From Rs1 sp038900335 (GTDB lineage: Bacteria; Pseudomonadota; Gammaproteobacteria; Pseudomonadales; Balneatricaceae), in NCBI GenBank assembly GCA_038900335.1, contig JBBMRB010000018.1, forward strand, positions 17,075 through 81,074: DNA of 64,000 nt. The letters run 5' to 3'. A model generated the notes under the pieces. It was not told the DNA's origin. It saw nothing but the letters and a program-made list of their open reading frames with translations, and made no database searches. Below, in pieces: positions 35,685 through 45,021 of the stretch; positions within the stretch are counted from its first letter, which is position 1; every line of letters begins with the position of its first letter. The translations under genes and the position numbers were made by a program.

Positions 35685-35755
35685 TATGCCTCCTTAGTCT
35701 AAAATAACAATATATCTTTAGCCTTAAAATCATAAGCTTAAAAAATAATTTTAAT

Positions 35756-35771
35756 TGGCATCTATATTGCT
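35756..35771 (+). promoter_or_regulatory. Sigma-54 (-24/-12) promoter
   Basis: TGGCAT-CTATA-TTGCT matches the consensus TGGCAC-N5-TTGCW with one mismatch; the GG and GC elements are correctly 12 bp apart. Transcription would start near 35782, leaving a leader of about 250 nt before the alcohol dehydrogenase gene. The leader contains a near-palindrome at 35834-35852. Confidence 0.8.
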
Positions 35772-36030
35772 AAATTAGCTAACCAAACATAAATAAAAAC
35801 AACAATGCGCCAAATTCTTGCTATTCAGATCGCCTATTATCTAGATAAATAGACGACAGGTGTGGGCACAGAGTTTGAGCAAAAACACAATCAATAATCT
35901 AAGGCATCAGCAAAACACTGGTAATCAAAATACTAAGCTCAAGCAGCTTGTCAAAGATCGCTGACGCTATCTTGATCTTATAGATGTATGAAGCGCCCTA
36001 TAAATTAACAATAACAAATTGGAAATCATT

Positions 36031-37197
36031 ATGACTGATGGCATCAAACCTTTTACCTTTAATACACCAGGCTCTATGCATATGGAATGGGGAGGAGCAA
36101 AACGACTCGGCGAGCTACTGAGCGAGTGGTTCACTCAAAGAAACCTGCTGATAGTGACAGATAATTTTTTACATGAAAGCGGCTTGTTAGAGCCAGCTAA
36201 AGAGTCGCTAAAAAAGTATGGTTTCAATGTCTCTATATTTGATGACGTAGTAGCTGATCCACCAGAACAGATATTGATAGAGTGCGTCGAACAAGGAAAA
36301 GCCAATCACGCTGATATCGTACTTGGCCTTGGTGGCGGCTCCTCTATGGATATCGCCAAGTTAGTCGCTGTTATGCTTACTTGCGAGCAACCGTTATCAG
36401 AGATGTTCGGCATTGGTAAAATAACAGGCACCAGAGCTCCACTAATCCAAGTACCAACAACAGCAGGCACAGGATCAGAAGTAACCAATATCACCATTTT
36501 AACGACTGGCGAAACCACTAAAATGGGTGTTGTATCGCAACAGTTGTACGCTGATAGAGTATTGTTAGACGCTGAATTAACTATCGGCCTACCTGCTTTG
36601 CCAACCGCTGCAACCGGCATAGATGCAATGGTTCACGCAATAGAGGCGTACACCTCAGCACATCTTAAAAACCCATTATCTGACGCTTTAGCCAAAGAAG
36701 CCTTGCGCTTACTCAGCCAGAATTTAGTCACTGCATGTCGTGACGGACAAAATCGCGCAGCCAGAGAGGCAATGTTGCTAGGGGCAAACTTAGCAGGGCA
36801 AGCCTTCTCTAATAGTCCTGTAGCAGCAGTGCATGCATTGGCATATCCACTAGGTGGCCACTACCATTTAGCCCACGGACTGACAAATGCATTAATGCTG
36901 GGCCCAGTGCTGCGTTACAACATGACTGCTGCTGCACCACTGTACGCACAATTAGCCGATGTTGTATTAGGACATTCAACAGAGTCAGTTAAAATACGCT
37001 CAGAAAAATTCGTCGAATTCATGCAGAGCTTGATGAACGAATCTGGTGCTCCACAGCGTTTACGTGAGGTGGGCGTAACACAAGAAAGCTTAGCAACGCT
37101 TGCAAGAGATGCCATGCTGCAAACGCGATTACTAAACAATAACCCTATTCCAGTAACCGAAAAAGATGCCTTGGCTCTGTACCAAGCCGCATTCTAA
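36031..37197 (+). CDS. Iron-containing alcohol dehydrogenase
   Basis: A 388-residue group III alcohol dehydrogenase. NAD-binding GLGGGSSMDIAK, PTTAGTGSEVT, and the metal ligands in GIDAMVHAIEAY (Asp, His), then AVHALAYPLGGHYHLAHG (two His) are all present. The start at 36031 (MTDGIK) is preferred to the TTG at 36019. The downstream permease and sigma-54 control suggest oxidation of an imported alcohol or reduction of an aldehyde; the substrate cannot be told. Confidence 0.93.
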   Translation: MTDGIKPFTFNTPGSMHMEWGGAKRLGELLSEWFTQRNLLIVTDNFLHESGLLEPAKESLKKYGFNVSIFDDVVADPPEQILIECVEQGKANHADIVLGLGGGSSMDIAKLVAVMLTCEQPLSEMFGIGKITGTRAPLIQVPTTAGTGSEVTNITILTTGETTKMGVVSQQLYADRVLLDAELTIGLPALPTAATGIDAMVHAIEAYTSAHLKNPLSDALAKEALRLLSQNLVTACRDGQNRAAREAMLLGANLAGQAFSNSPVAAVHALAYPLGGHYHLAHGLTNALMLGPVLRYNMTAAAPLYAQLADVVLGHSTESVKIRSEKFVEFMQSLMNESGAPQRLREVGVTQESLATLARDAMLQTRLLNNNPIPVTEKDALALYQAAF

Positions 37198-37259
37198 TTC
37201 TAAACACTGCTTGCTCCTTAAAACGGGTAGTTAACTAAAAAAATAAAAAGGAAACAACT

Positions 37260-38627
37260 ATGAGAAAAGAACGTATCGATGGCCAGGAAACTCCTTACTG
37301 GGGAATGGGGCCTTTTAAGGTAAGACTACCTTTTGTTCACTATCGCTTTGAGTGGCCAGACTACTTCCAAGGCTTATTAATGTGCGCTGTCGATCTTGCC
37401 GCTATACCATTGATGACAGAGCTGCTGGGTATGCCATTCGAAGTTGCACTGGCAGTAGTTATGCTCAATGGCGTATTTTATTTGCTGCATCACCTATTAG
37501 GCGATCCAGTGGTGCCCGGTTGGATTACTCCAGCTATCCCACTATTAATGGCATATTGCGCAACCTTCCCAGAAGGTCCGGAGCGAATTCATGCACTTGT
37601 TGCCTTTCAGCTCTTACTTGGAGCATTTGCGATTTTTATTGGCGTATCAGGGCTCGCTAATAGAGTGGTAACTCTAATACCGCAGGCCATTAAATCTGGG
37701 ATTATTATCGGTGCAGGCATCGCTGCTGTCATGGCAGTGTTTAAAGTAGATGGTCGTTTTGACACTTACCCAATCACCATTACTCTGGCTGTTGGTGTCG
37801 CTTTTTACATGATATTCTCGCGTCATTTTGCTGCTCTAAAACAAAACAACGCTCTATTCAGTTTAATAGGAAAGCTGGGTATTTTCCCTATTGTTGTTAT
37901 TGCCATTATCATCGCCCCAACCGTTGGTGAAACATCGTGGCCTGAAATCCAGTGGGGGTTTTCATCACCTGACTTCGTTACGTTATGGAATGAGTACACC
38001 GTATTTGGCCTTGGCATGCCGCCATTAACGATGTTTCTTACTGCTATTCCAACGGTACTGGCAGCCTACATTGTGCTATTTGGCGATGTCTTGCAAAGTA
38101 AGGCAATATTAGAAGAAGCCGACCAAGTGCGCACAGATGAGAAAATTGATTATGATCCAGATCGTGCCCATATGATTTTTGGTGCTCGTAACACTGCCAT
38201 GTCAATTATAGGCCCTGATGTTGCTATGTGCGGGCCTCTTTGGGCAGCGATGCACGTCGTAATAACAGAGCGTTTTAGTCAAGGTAAGAAAGCTATGAAC
38301 TCCATTTTTGGTGGCGCAGGGTCTTTCCGCTGGGGCACAAACACGGGTTTAATCTTTATGCCAATAGTGACGCTAGTACAGCCGATATTAGGCGTTGCTC
38401 TCGCGCTAACTTTATTGATTCAAGGATACGTTTCCGTAAAAATCGGTATCATGGAAGCTCGCTCTCAAAGAGATTTAGGTATTGCGGGCGTAGTGGCGGC
38501 AGTTTTAGCAACACGCGGTGCAACTTGGGCTTTCGCTGTCGGTGTCGTTTTGTGCTTACTCGTTTACGGTCGAGATTTCTTTAAAGGAGAGAAAGATAAT
38601 ACTTTCGTGAAAGATCAAACGAAATAA
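37260..38627 (+). CDS. Multi-pass permease, NCS2/SulP-like
   Basis: A 455-residue integral membrane protein with roughly 12-14 hydrophobic segments. GDPVVPGWITPAIPL near residue 80 and IPQAIKSGIIIGAGIAAV near 145 resemble the core of the nucleobase-cation-symporter-2/SulP fold. No STAS domain is present and the substrate motif of purine or uracil permeases is not clear. It is 62 bp after the alcohol dehydrogenase and probably imports the substrate of the pair. Family assignment is moderate. Confidence 0.7.
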   Translation: MRKERIDGQETPYWGMGPFKVRLPFVHYRFEWPDYFQGLLMCAVDLAAIPLMTELLGMPFEVALAVVMLNGVFYLLHHLLGDPVVPGWITPAIPLLMAYCATFPEGPERIHALVAFQLLLGAFAIFIGVSGLANRVVTLIPQAIKSGIIIGAGIAAVMAVFKVDGRFDTYPITITLAVGVAFYMIFSRHFAALKQNNALFSLIGKLGIFPIVVIAIIIAPTVGETSWPEIQWGFSSPDFVTLWNEYTVFGLGMPPLTMFLTAIPTVLAAYIVLFGDVLQSKAILEEADQVRTDEKIDYDPDRAHMIFGARNTAMSIIGPDVAMCGPLWAAMHVVITERFSQGKKAMNSIFGGAGSFRWGTNTGLIFMPIVTLVQPILGVALALTLLIQGYVSVKIGIMEARSQRDLGIAGVVAAVLATRGATWAFAVGVVLCLLVYGRDFFKGEKDNTFVKDQTK

Positions 38628-38633
38628 TCCCTA

Positions 38634-38666
38634 GGAAAATGGCGTGACTAGCTCTCGCCATTTTCC
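38634..38666 (+). terminator. Perfect 11-bp hairpin after the permease
   Basis: GGAAAATGGCG (38634-38644), 11-nt loop, CGCCATTTTCC (38656-38666). It starts 6 bp after the stop. The following sequence is pyrimidine-rich (TCTCTTCATC) rather than a pure T-run. Confidence 0.65.
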
Positions 38667-38801
38667 TCTCTTCATCTGCCTCACCCAGAAATATTTAAAA
38701 TAAAAGTTTAGTATACAAACTCGCGGCGCAGTTAGAGTATTGCAAGTTTTAATTGTTTAACTTGTTTCCAGCTGAGAAGTTGGCTCATTGAATAAGTGTT
38801 A

Positions 38802-38841
38802 AAGCTGCTATTTAATCATCAAATGACTAAGCAGATATTTA
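38802..38841 (+). pseudogene. 3' fragment of the solute-binding gene at 32867
   Basis: Forty bases match 33581-33620 at 38 positions. Read in frame they give KLLFNHQMTKQIF, against KLLYNHQITKQIF at the C terminus of the intact gene. A stop codon lies three codons upstream in this frame, so it is a relic. Confidence 0.85.
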
Positions 38842-38919
38842 ACGATACGTCGCTTTGCTATCAAGTAGCTGATGAGCGGCGCCAATAAGCTTCTTAGTGA
38901 GTTTGTGCTAGCTGCCAAG

Positions 38920-40020
38920 TTATGCTCTTTTTTGCTTTAAATTATCTAGCGCCCATAAAATGTGCTCGCTAACTAGCTCGTTACTCTCTGCTAGCTTTTG
39001 TTCTAAAGCTTGTTCGACGATTATGCCACCGTTACTATTGCCCAGTGCAACTGCTATATTGCGTTGCCAGCCGGTATACCCTGTTCTTCTAATAGCAGAG
39101 CCTTCGGTGTTTTTTAAGAAGGTTTTTTCATCCCAGTTAAAGAGCTCTAGCAAGCTGATGTCATCTAAATTCTTTCTTGGTTTGAAATCATCTTCTTCGC
39201 TAAATTTTGCGAATCTATTCCAGGGGCATACCAGTTGGCAATCATCGCAGCCAAAAATTCTATTACCTAATTTAGGGCGTAGCTCTACAGGAATCGCTTC
39301 TTTGCTCTCTATGGTTAAGTAAGAAATACAGCGACGTGCATCTAATATATTAGCACCAACAAAAGCTTGAGTAGGGCAGATGTCTAAGCAAGCAGTGCAT
39401 TTGCCGCAGTGATTGGCGACAGTTTTTTCACTAGTAGGTAATGGTAGATCAATAAATAATTCAGCTAGAAAAAAATAAGAGCCTGCCTGGCGATTAATTA
39501 ACAAGGTATGTTTGCCTGTCCAGCCAAGTCCTGCTTGTTCAGCTATTGCCCGCTCCATAATGGGTGCGCTATCAACAAATGCACGATAACCTAATGCCTG
39601 TGTTTCTTGCTCGATTCGTTTGGCTAATACCGTTAAGCGCTTGCGGACGGTTTTATGATAATCGCGTCCCAAGGTGTATCTTGCGATATAGGCTTTGTCT
39701 TTATCCATTAAAATATCAATAGCTTGGCTTGCAGGTGGTTGGTAGTCCATACGAACGCTAATGACCCGGCAACTTTGCGGCACTAGTTCAAGTGGCTTTC
39801 TTCTTAAGTCAGAATTATTAGCTAAATATTGCATACTGCCATGATAACCCCTCTCTAGCCATTTCAGCATTTTGTCGTGCTGCTCTGCTAGCTCGGGAAT
39901 AATAATGCTTGTTTGCTGAAAGCCCAGCTCTTTAGCCCAGACATCGATTTGGTCTGCCAAATTAGCAAGTTGTTGTTGGCTCAAAGCGTTGGCGTGATTA
40001 TCAGGCAAATGGAAACCCAC
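38920..40020 (-). CDS. queG: Epoxyqueuosine reductase
   Basis: A 366-residue cobalamin and Fe-S enzyme that reduces epoxyqueuosine to queuosine at the tRNA wobble position, the last step of queuosine synthesis. Two 4Fe-4S motifs are visible: CGKCTACLDICPTQA and GCDDCQLVCPWN, together with the GWTGKHTLLIN motif. C-terminal HEAT-like residues follow. The start is GTG at 40020. It is divergent from tsaE, the usual arrangement in Pseudomonas-like bacteria. Confidence 0.96.
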   Translation of the reverse strand: MGFHLPDNHANALSQQQLANLADQIDVWAKELGFQQTSIIIPELAEQHDKMLKWLERGYHGSMQYLANNSDLRRKPLELVPQSCRVISVRMDYQPPASQAIDILMDKDKAYIARYTLGRDYHKTVRKRLTVLAKRIEQETQALGYRAFVDSAPIMERAIAEQAGLGWTGKHTLLINRQAGSYFFLAELFIDLPLPTSEKTVANHCGKCTACLDICPTQAFVGANILDARRCISYLTIESKEAIPVELRPKLGNRIFGCDDCQLVCPWNRFAKFSEEDDFKPRKNLDDISLLELFNWDEKTFLKNTEGSAIRRTGYTGWQRNIAVALGNSNGGIIVEQALEQKLAESNELVSEHILWALDNLKQKRA

Positions 40021-40214
40021 TTAGTAAAGGTGATATGAAAGTAGCTGGTATAAAAGAATTATAAATCAAGAGATAGCAGATTAAGATGTTTTTTTGATGT
40101 CAGTGCTAAAGATACAAATAGTATAGGGCAAAATATATGCTATCAATGGCAATGGATGCTAGAATGCGAATGATTTTGAATAAAGCCAATGTGATAGGGG
40201 TAGGCATAGTAACA

Positions 40215-40691
40215 ATGAATGAGCAATTTTACGCTGCTGATGAAGCGATGATGTTAAAGTTTGGTGGCCTATTGTTATTGGCAATGCAACAACAAGGTGT
40301 TGTTTTCCTTAAAGGTGATTTAGGTTTAGGTAAAACAACTATTTCTAGAGGCGTTATCACTGGCGCAGGCCATACTGGCGCAGTGAAAAGCCCTACCTAT
40401 ACATTGGTAGAACCTTATGATTTTACCGGTTTCAGTGTTTATCATTTTGATTTATATCGATTAAGTGAGCCAGAAGAACTTGAATATCTAGGTGTTAGGG
40501 ACTATTTTTCAGACAATATGCTAAGTTTGATCGAGTGGCCGCAAATGGGTGCTGGTTTTTTGCCTAAAGCTGACTTAGAGATTACATTAAGTCTCAAAAA
40601 CGAAGGTAGGTTACTCAGTTGCCAAAGTAACACCGAACAAGGCAATTTGGCGCTAACATATTTAAGTGATCATTACCTAAAACATCCATAA
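40215..40691 (+). CDS. tsaE: tRNA threonylcarbamoyladenosine synthesis ATPase
   Basis: A 158-residue ATPase needed with TsaBCD to make t6A37 in ANN-decoding tRNAs. P-loop GDLGLGKT at residues 34-41, then VKSPTYTLVEPY and VYHFDLYRL, which are diagnostic. The start at 40215 gives the family's usual length; an in-frame ATG at 40137 would add 26 residues not seen in homologues. It heads the amiB-mutL-miaA-hfq series. Confidence 0.95.
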   Translation: MNEQFYAADEAMMLKFGGLLLLAMQQQGVVFLKGDLGLGKTTISRGVITGAGHTGAVKSPTYTLVEPYDFTGFSVYHFDLYRLSEPEELEYLGVRDYFSDNMLSLIEWPQMGAGFLPKADLEITLSLKNEGRLLSCQSNTEQGNLALTYLSDHYLKHP

Positions 40692-40713
40692 ACATGCAGC
40701 ATAAGTATTAAAA

Positions 40714-42147
40714 ATGAGTCAATATTTGTTAAAAATAACTATCTTTACTTTATTGCTATTATTCAATAGTTCAGTGTTCGCTAAAGAAAGTGTCAAGAAT
40801 GTTCGCATGTGGCTAGCACCTGAAAGCACACGCTTAGTGTTTGATCTATCGGCAGCGGTCAAGCATACAGTGTTTACCTTACAAAACCCTGATCGCATAG
40901 TGATTGATATTGAGGATACGGGTCTTGATTTTGATTTATCTACTTTAGCGCTTAACAAAAGTGCCATTAAAAAAATACGGGCAGGCAATTCTCAGCCATT
41001 AAGAATTGTGATTGATTTACTTGAGCCATTGCAGCCTAGTAGTTTTGCTCTTAAGCCAAACAATGGTTATGGTCATCGCTTAGTTATCGATCTTGAAAAA
41101 AAACTAAGCGCAAATGCTGATACCGCACAAAATAATTCTCAGCCAGATACAGCACCTGTAAGCACGCCAATACCTGAGGAGACGAGCAGTGAAAGCTCGA
41201 CCACAATTGCCAATAATCAAAGTATTCAAACGACACAAGTGCCAAACGGCAAAAAATTACGAGATATAGTCATTGCCTTAGATGCAGGCCACGGCGGTGA
41301 AGACCCAGGAGCTATCGGGCCTTCTGGTTTAAAAGAAAAAATTGTTGTATTGGCGATAGCTAAAGAGCTGGAAAAACTTATAGATGCGGAAAACGGTTTT
41401 ATTTCACGTATGATTCGTCGCAATGATTATTATGTCAGTTTGCGAGGGCGTACTTCTGTTGCGCGCAAAAAGAATGCCGACTTGTTTGTGTCTATTCACG
41501 CCGATGCCTTTAAAAACCCAAAAGCTAGCGGGGCGTCTGTTTGGGTGCTTTCTAATAGGGGAGCAAGTAGTGAAGTGGGACGCTGGTTAGCACAAAAAGA
41601 GAACAGCTCCGATTTGATTGGCGGCGTTGGTAATTTAAGTTTAGATAATAAAGATGAAGTGCTTAAAGGTGTGTTGTTGGATATGTCGATGACCGCATCA
41701 CGCAAAGATAGTAGAGAAGTTGCTGCAAAAATTCACGGTAATATCAGTAAATTTGCAAAAATGCATAAATCAAGCGTTGAACAGGCAGGGTTTTTGGTAC
41801 TTAAATCTCCAGATATACCTTCTATATTAGTTGAGACAGGCTTTATATCTAATCCTGGCGAGGAGCGCTCTTTAAAAACGTCTGCTTATCGTAAGAAGAT
41901 GGCAAAAGCTATTTTTGCAGGAATTAAAGAGCATTTTCTGAATAAACCGCCGGCGTTCACTGAAATATATCGTCTTAAAAATGCCAGTGCGATTGCTCAT
42001 GCTAAGCACCACAAAGTAGTTAGTGGTGATTCACTGTCAAGAATTGCAGTGCGTTATAAGGTTAAAGTGGCTTCGTTAAAGGCGCTAAATAAATTGCAAA
42101 ATGATAATATACGTATAGGCCAGCGCCTACAAATTCCAACGAGTTAG
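40714..42147 (+). CDS. amiB: N-acetylmuramoyl-L-alanine amidase with AMIN and LysM domains
   Basis: A 477-residue exported cell-wall amidase that cuts septal peptidoglycan during daughter-cell separation. Signal peptide 1-23; AMIN domain about 26-125; low-complexity linker; amidase_3 domain about 187-408 with zinc ligands in ALDAGHGGEDPG (His, Glu) and VSIHADAF (His), and ETGFISNP with the catalytic Glu; C-terminal LysM about 430-475 (HKVVSGDSLSRIAVRYKV). Stop and mutL start are 33 bp apart. Confidence 0.95.
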   Translation: MSQYLLKITIFTLLLLFNSSVFAKESVKNVRMWLAPESTRLVFDLSAAVKHTVFTLQNPDRIVIDIEDTGLDFDLSTLALNKSAIKKIRAGNSQPLRIVIDLLEPLQPSSFALKPNNGYGHRLVIDLEKKLSANADTAQNNSQPDTAPVSTPIPEETSSESSTTIANNQSIQTTQVPNGKKLRDIVIALDAGHGGEDPGAIGPSGLKEKIVVLAIAKELEKLIDAENGFISRMIRRNDYYVSLRGRTSVARKKNADLFVSIHADAFKNPKASGASVWVLSNRGASSEVGRWLAQKENSSDLIGGVGNLSLDNKDEVLKGVLLDMSMTASRKDSREVAAKIHGNISKFAKMHKSSVEQAGFLVLKSPDIPSILVETGFISNPGEERSLKTSAYRKKMAKAIFAGIKEHFLNKPPAFTEIYRLKNASAIAHAKHHKVVSGDSLSRIAVRYKVKVASLKALNKLQNDNIRIGQRLQIPTS

Positions 42148-42180
42148 CACGAGCATCTCTAAAAAGTTTAGGTTTATATA

Positions 42181-44073
42181 ATGCAGCGAATTAAATTGTT
42201 ATCGCCTCGTCTTGCTAACCAAATAGCGGCAGGTGAGGTTGTTGAGCGCCCAGCTTCAGTTGTAAAAGAGCTACTGGAAAATAGCTTAGATGCAGGGGCA
42301 ACCAAGTTAGAGGTAGATGTAGAACAAGGCGGTGTTAAATTAATTCGTATTAGGGATAATGGCTTTGGCATTGATAAAGAAGATTTGTCATTGTCACTGA
42401 GTCGTCATGCCACCTCAAAAATTATTCAACTAGCCGATCTTGAAGCTGTGGGGAGTTTAGGCTTTAGAGGGGAGGCATTAGCGAGTATTAGCTCTGTCTC
42501 GCGCTTAACTTTAACCTCGCGAAGAGTCGATGTACAAGCTGCTTGGGCGGTGCGCTCTGAAGGGCGTGATATGACGACAGAAATTACGCCATCCTCGCAC
42601 CCGCAGGGAACGACAGTTGAGATGCGTGATCTGTTCTTCAATACGCCAGCAAGACGAAAGTTTATGCGTACTGAGAACACTGAGTTTAAGCATTTAGATG
42701 AAGTGATTAAGCGGATGTCGCTCTCTCGCTTTGATGTTGAGTTTTCTTTAACCCACAACGCACGTGTTATTCGCCAGCTTAAAAAAGCAACCACCTTGCG
42801 TGAACAAGAGCGCCGAGTTGCTGCAATTTGTGGACCTGCCTTTGTCGATCAATCCATTAAAGTAGAAATGCAAGCTGAGTCCTCAGGCTTGAGTCTTAGA
42901 GGGTGGATTAGCTTACCGACCTTTTCACGCTCGCAAGCCGATTTGCAATATTTTTTCGTCAATGGTCGCATGATAAAAGATAGGTTGGTAACTCATGCAT
43001 TGCGCCAAGCTTACTCAGATGTATTGTTTAATGGCAGGCATCCGGCTTATGTGCTGTATTTAGAGTTAGACCCTGCGCTGGTGGATGTAAATGTACATCC
43101 AACCAAACATGAGGTTCGCTTTCGTGAAAACAGATTAGTACACGATTTTTTGTTTCGTGCTATTCATCGGGTGATCGCTGATGAAAGACCTGGCTTTAAT
43201 AAACCTGAAAATCTAGTTAGTGATGAAAGCTCTATTGCAGTGCAAGCGATTCCTGAACAGCATGGGATTGGCTTAGATGTACCACATGATCAGGCGCAAA
43301 ATGCAGTGGCACCAGGCGTTGCAGAGCAAAGTTTTGGCGCATCGCAGTATCGAGCGAACAACTACTCAGCTAGCGCCATGAAAGCGCAATCTGGTATTTA
43401 TGGTCAGTTAGGGCGAGAGCCTGCTGTTGCTCAGGTGCCTGGGAATGGCATTAGTGAGTTACATAAGCAATCTAGCAACCCCGAGCAGGTGCCGCCATTG
43501 GGTTTTGCGATAGCGCAGTTACACGGTATTTATATACTCTCGCAAAACGAGCACGGCATGATAGTGGTTGATATGCATGCAGCCCATGAGCGAATAGTTT
43601 ATGAGCGGTTGAAAACGGCTTACAGTACTGAAAAGGTAAGATCACAGCCATTGCTAGTTCCTGTAAGTGTTGCACTTAGCGCCTTAGAAGCAGATTGCGC
43701 TGAAGAGCAACACGAGCTGTTTTCTCAGCTTGGTTTTGAGCTGGCAAGGTTAGGTGAAGAAACGATAGCGATAAGACAAGTGCCGGTATCTTTGGTTAAA
43801 TCAGATGTTGAGCAATTAGTACGTGATGTCTTATCGGATGTACTGGCGCTGGGTAATAGTAGGAAAATAGAAGAGTCGATCAATGAGCTGTTATCAACCA
43901 TGGCTTGTCATGGCTCGGTAAGGGCAAATAGGCAGTTGAGTATACCTGAAATGAATCAGCTACTGCGTGATATGGAAGTCACTGAGCGCAGTGGTCAATG
44001 TAATCATGGGCGCCCGACATGGAGCGCAATGAGTTTAAATGATCTAGATAAATTGTTTTTGCGAGGGCAGTAG
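42181..44073 (+). CDS. mutL: DNA mismatch repair protein MutL
   Basis: A 630-residue GHKL ATPase linking MutS mismatch recognition to strand removal. N-terminal motifs: AAGEVVERPASVVKELLENS, DNGFGI, GFRGEALASI, and NVHPTKHEVRF. The C-terminal domain has DMHAAHERIVYE at 464-475, which fits the endonuclease motif DQHA(X)2E(X)4E with Met for Gln, as well as ACHGSVRA and CNHGRP. E. coli MutL lacks this, so nicking activity independent of MutH is likely. miaA starts 3 bp after the stop. Confidence 0.97.
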   Translation: MQRIKLLSPRLANQIAAGEVVERPASVVKELLENSLDAGATKLEVDVEQGGVKLIRIRDNGFGIDKEDLSLSLSRHATSKIIQLADLEAVGSLGFRGEALASISSVSRLTLTSRRVDVQAAWAVRSEGRDMTTEITPSSHPQGTTVEMRDLFFNTPARRKFMRTENTEFKHLDEVIKRMSLSRFDVEFSLTHNARVIRQLKKATTLREQERRVAAICGPAFVDQSIKVEMQAESSGLSLRGWISLPTFSRSQADLQYFFVNGRMIKDRLVTHALRQAYSDVLFNGRHPAYVLYLELDPALVDVNVHPTKHEVRFRENRLVHDFLFRAIHRVIADERPGFNKPENLVSDESSIAVQAIPEQHGIGLDVPHDQAQNAVAPGVAEQSFGASQYRANNYSASAMKAQSGIYGQLGREPAVAQVPGNGISELHKQSSNPEQVPPLGFAIAQLHGIYILSQNEHGMIVVDMHAAHERIVYERLKTAYSTEKVRSQPLLVPVSVALSALEADCAEEQHELFSQLGFELARLGEETIAIRQVPVSLVKSDVEQLVRDVLSDVLALGNSRKIEESINELLSTMACHGSVRANRQLSIPEMNQLLRDMEVTERSGQCNHGRPTWSAMSLNDLDKLFLRGQ

Positions 44074-44076
44074 TGA

Positions 44077-45021
44077 ATGTTTAATAGTAAAAAGCTGCCA
44101 CCCGCTATTTTTTTAATGGGACCAACTGCAGCCGGTAAAACAGCACTCGCAATGCAGTTGTATGATAAATTGCCGTGTGAGCTTATATCGGTGGACTCCG
44201 CCTTGATATATCGCACGATGGATATAGGAACCGCCAAGCCAACAAAAGATGAGCTGGCGCAATATCCGCACCATTTGATTGATATTATAGATCCGAAAGA
44301 GAGTTATTCAGCGGCCCAGTTTCGCCAAGATGTATTAGTGTTAATGCAAGATATTACGAGTCGTGGCAAAATTCCGATTTTAGTTGGCGGTACTATGATG
44401 TACTTTAATGCGCTCACTAAAGGTATGGCTGATCTGCCGCAAGCTGATGAGGGGATACGTCAACAAATTACGGCGCTGGCAGATAAGCAGGGTTGGCCTG
44501 CTGTGCACGAGCAGTTAAAGCTGGTTGATGAGCTGTCAGCGGCTAGGTTGGCACCTAATGATTCGCAGCGTTTGCAACGTGCGCTTGAGGTTTATCGGAT
44601 AACGGGTAAAACGCTTTCTGAGCATTGGCGTGAACAAGAGCTTCAAAAGCTACCCTATAATGTGCTGAATTTAGCAGTGATGCCCCAACAGCGGGCAACC
44701 TTGCATGAGCGAATCGCGCAGCGTTTTGAAATAATGTTACAGCAAGGGTTTATCGATGAGGTTGATGCTTTGTATCAGCGCAAAGATTTGAATTTAGATA
44801 TGCCTTCGATGCGTTGTGTCGGTTATCGACAAGCGTGGATGTATTTAGAAGGTGATTTGTCAAAGTCACAAATGATAGATAAAGGTATAATAGCGACGAG
44901 ACAGCTGGCGAAAAGGCAAATTACCTGGTTGCGCAGCTGGCAAGATTTACATTGGTTAACCATAGAATCAACAGATTTAACGGCTAGGGTCTTGAAATTA
45001 CTAGACTCAGACTATATATAG
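44077..45021 (+). CDS. miaA: tRNA dimethylallyltransferase
   Basis: A 314-residue enzyme that adds an isopentenyl group to A37 of tRNAs reading UNN codons. P-loop GPTAAGKT at 15-22, SVDSALIYRTMDIGTAKP, DIIDP and GGTMMYFNAL are diagnostic. Start overlaps closely with the end of mutL (3-bp gap). The next gene is hfq, the conserved order in gammaproteobacteria. Confidence 0.97.
   Translation: MFNSKKLPPAIFLMGPTAAGKTALAMQLYDKLPCELISVDSALIYRTMDIGTAKPTKDELAQYPHHLIDIIDPKESYSAAQFRQDVLVLMQDITSRGKIPILVGGTMMYFNALTKGMADLPQADEGIRQQITALADKQGWPAVHEQLKLVDELSAARLAPNDSQRLQRALEVYRITGKTLSEHWREQELQKLPYNVLNLAVMPQQRATLHERIAQRFEIMLQQGFIDEVDALYQRKDLNLDMPSMRCVGYRQAWMYLEGDLSKSQMIDKGIIATRQLAKRQITWLRSWQDLHWLTIESTDLTARVLKLLDSDYI

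Noticed and set aside
33629..38841. Classing the sigma-54 module as a transposon
   Set aside because: No transposase, terminal inverted repeats or target-site duplication; the flanking match is a gene-tail fragment, so only a duplication or insertion history is claimed.
38960..39322. 120-codon frame opposite queG
   Set aside because: Serine-rich mirror of the conserved queG coding strand; no ribosome site.
42426..42794. 122-codon antisense frame in mutL
   Set aside because: Lies inside a strongly conserved gene with no independent support.
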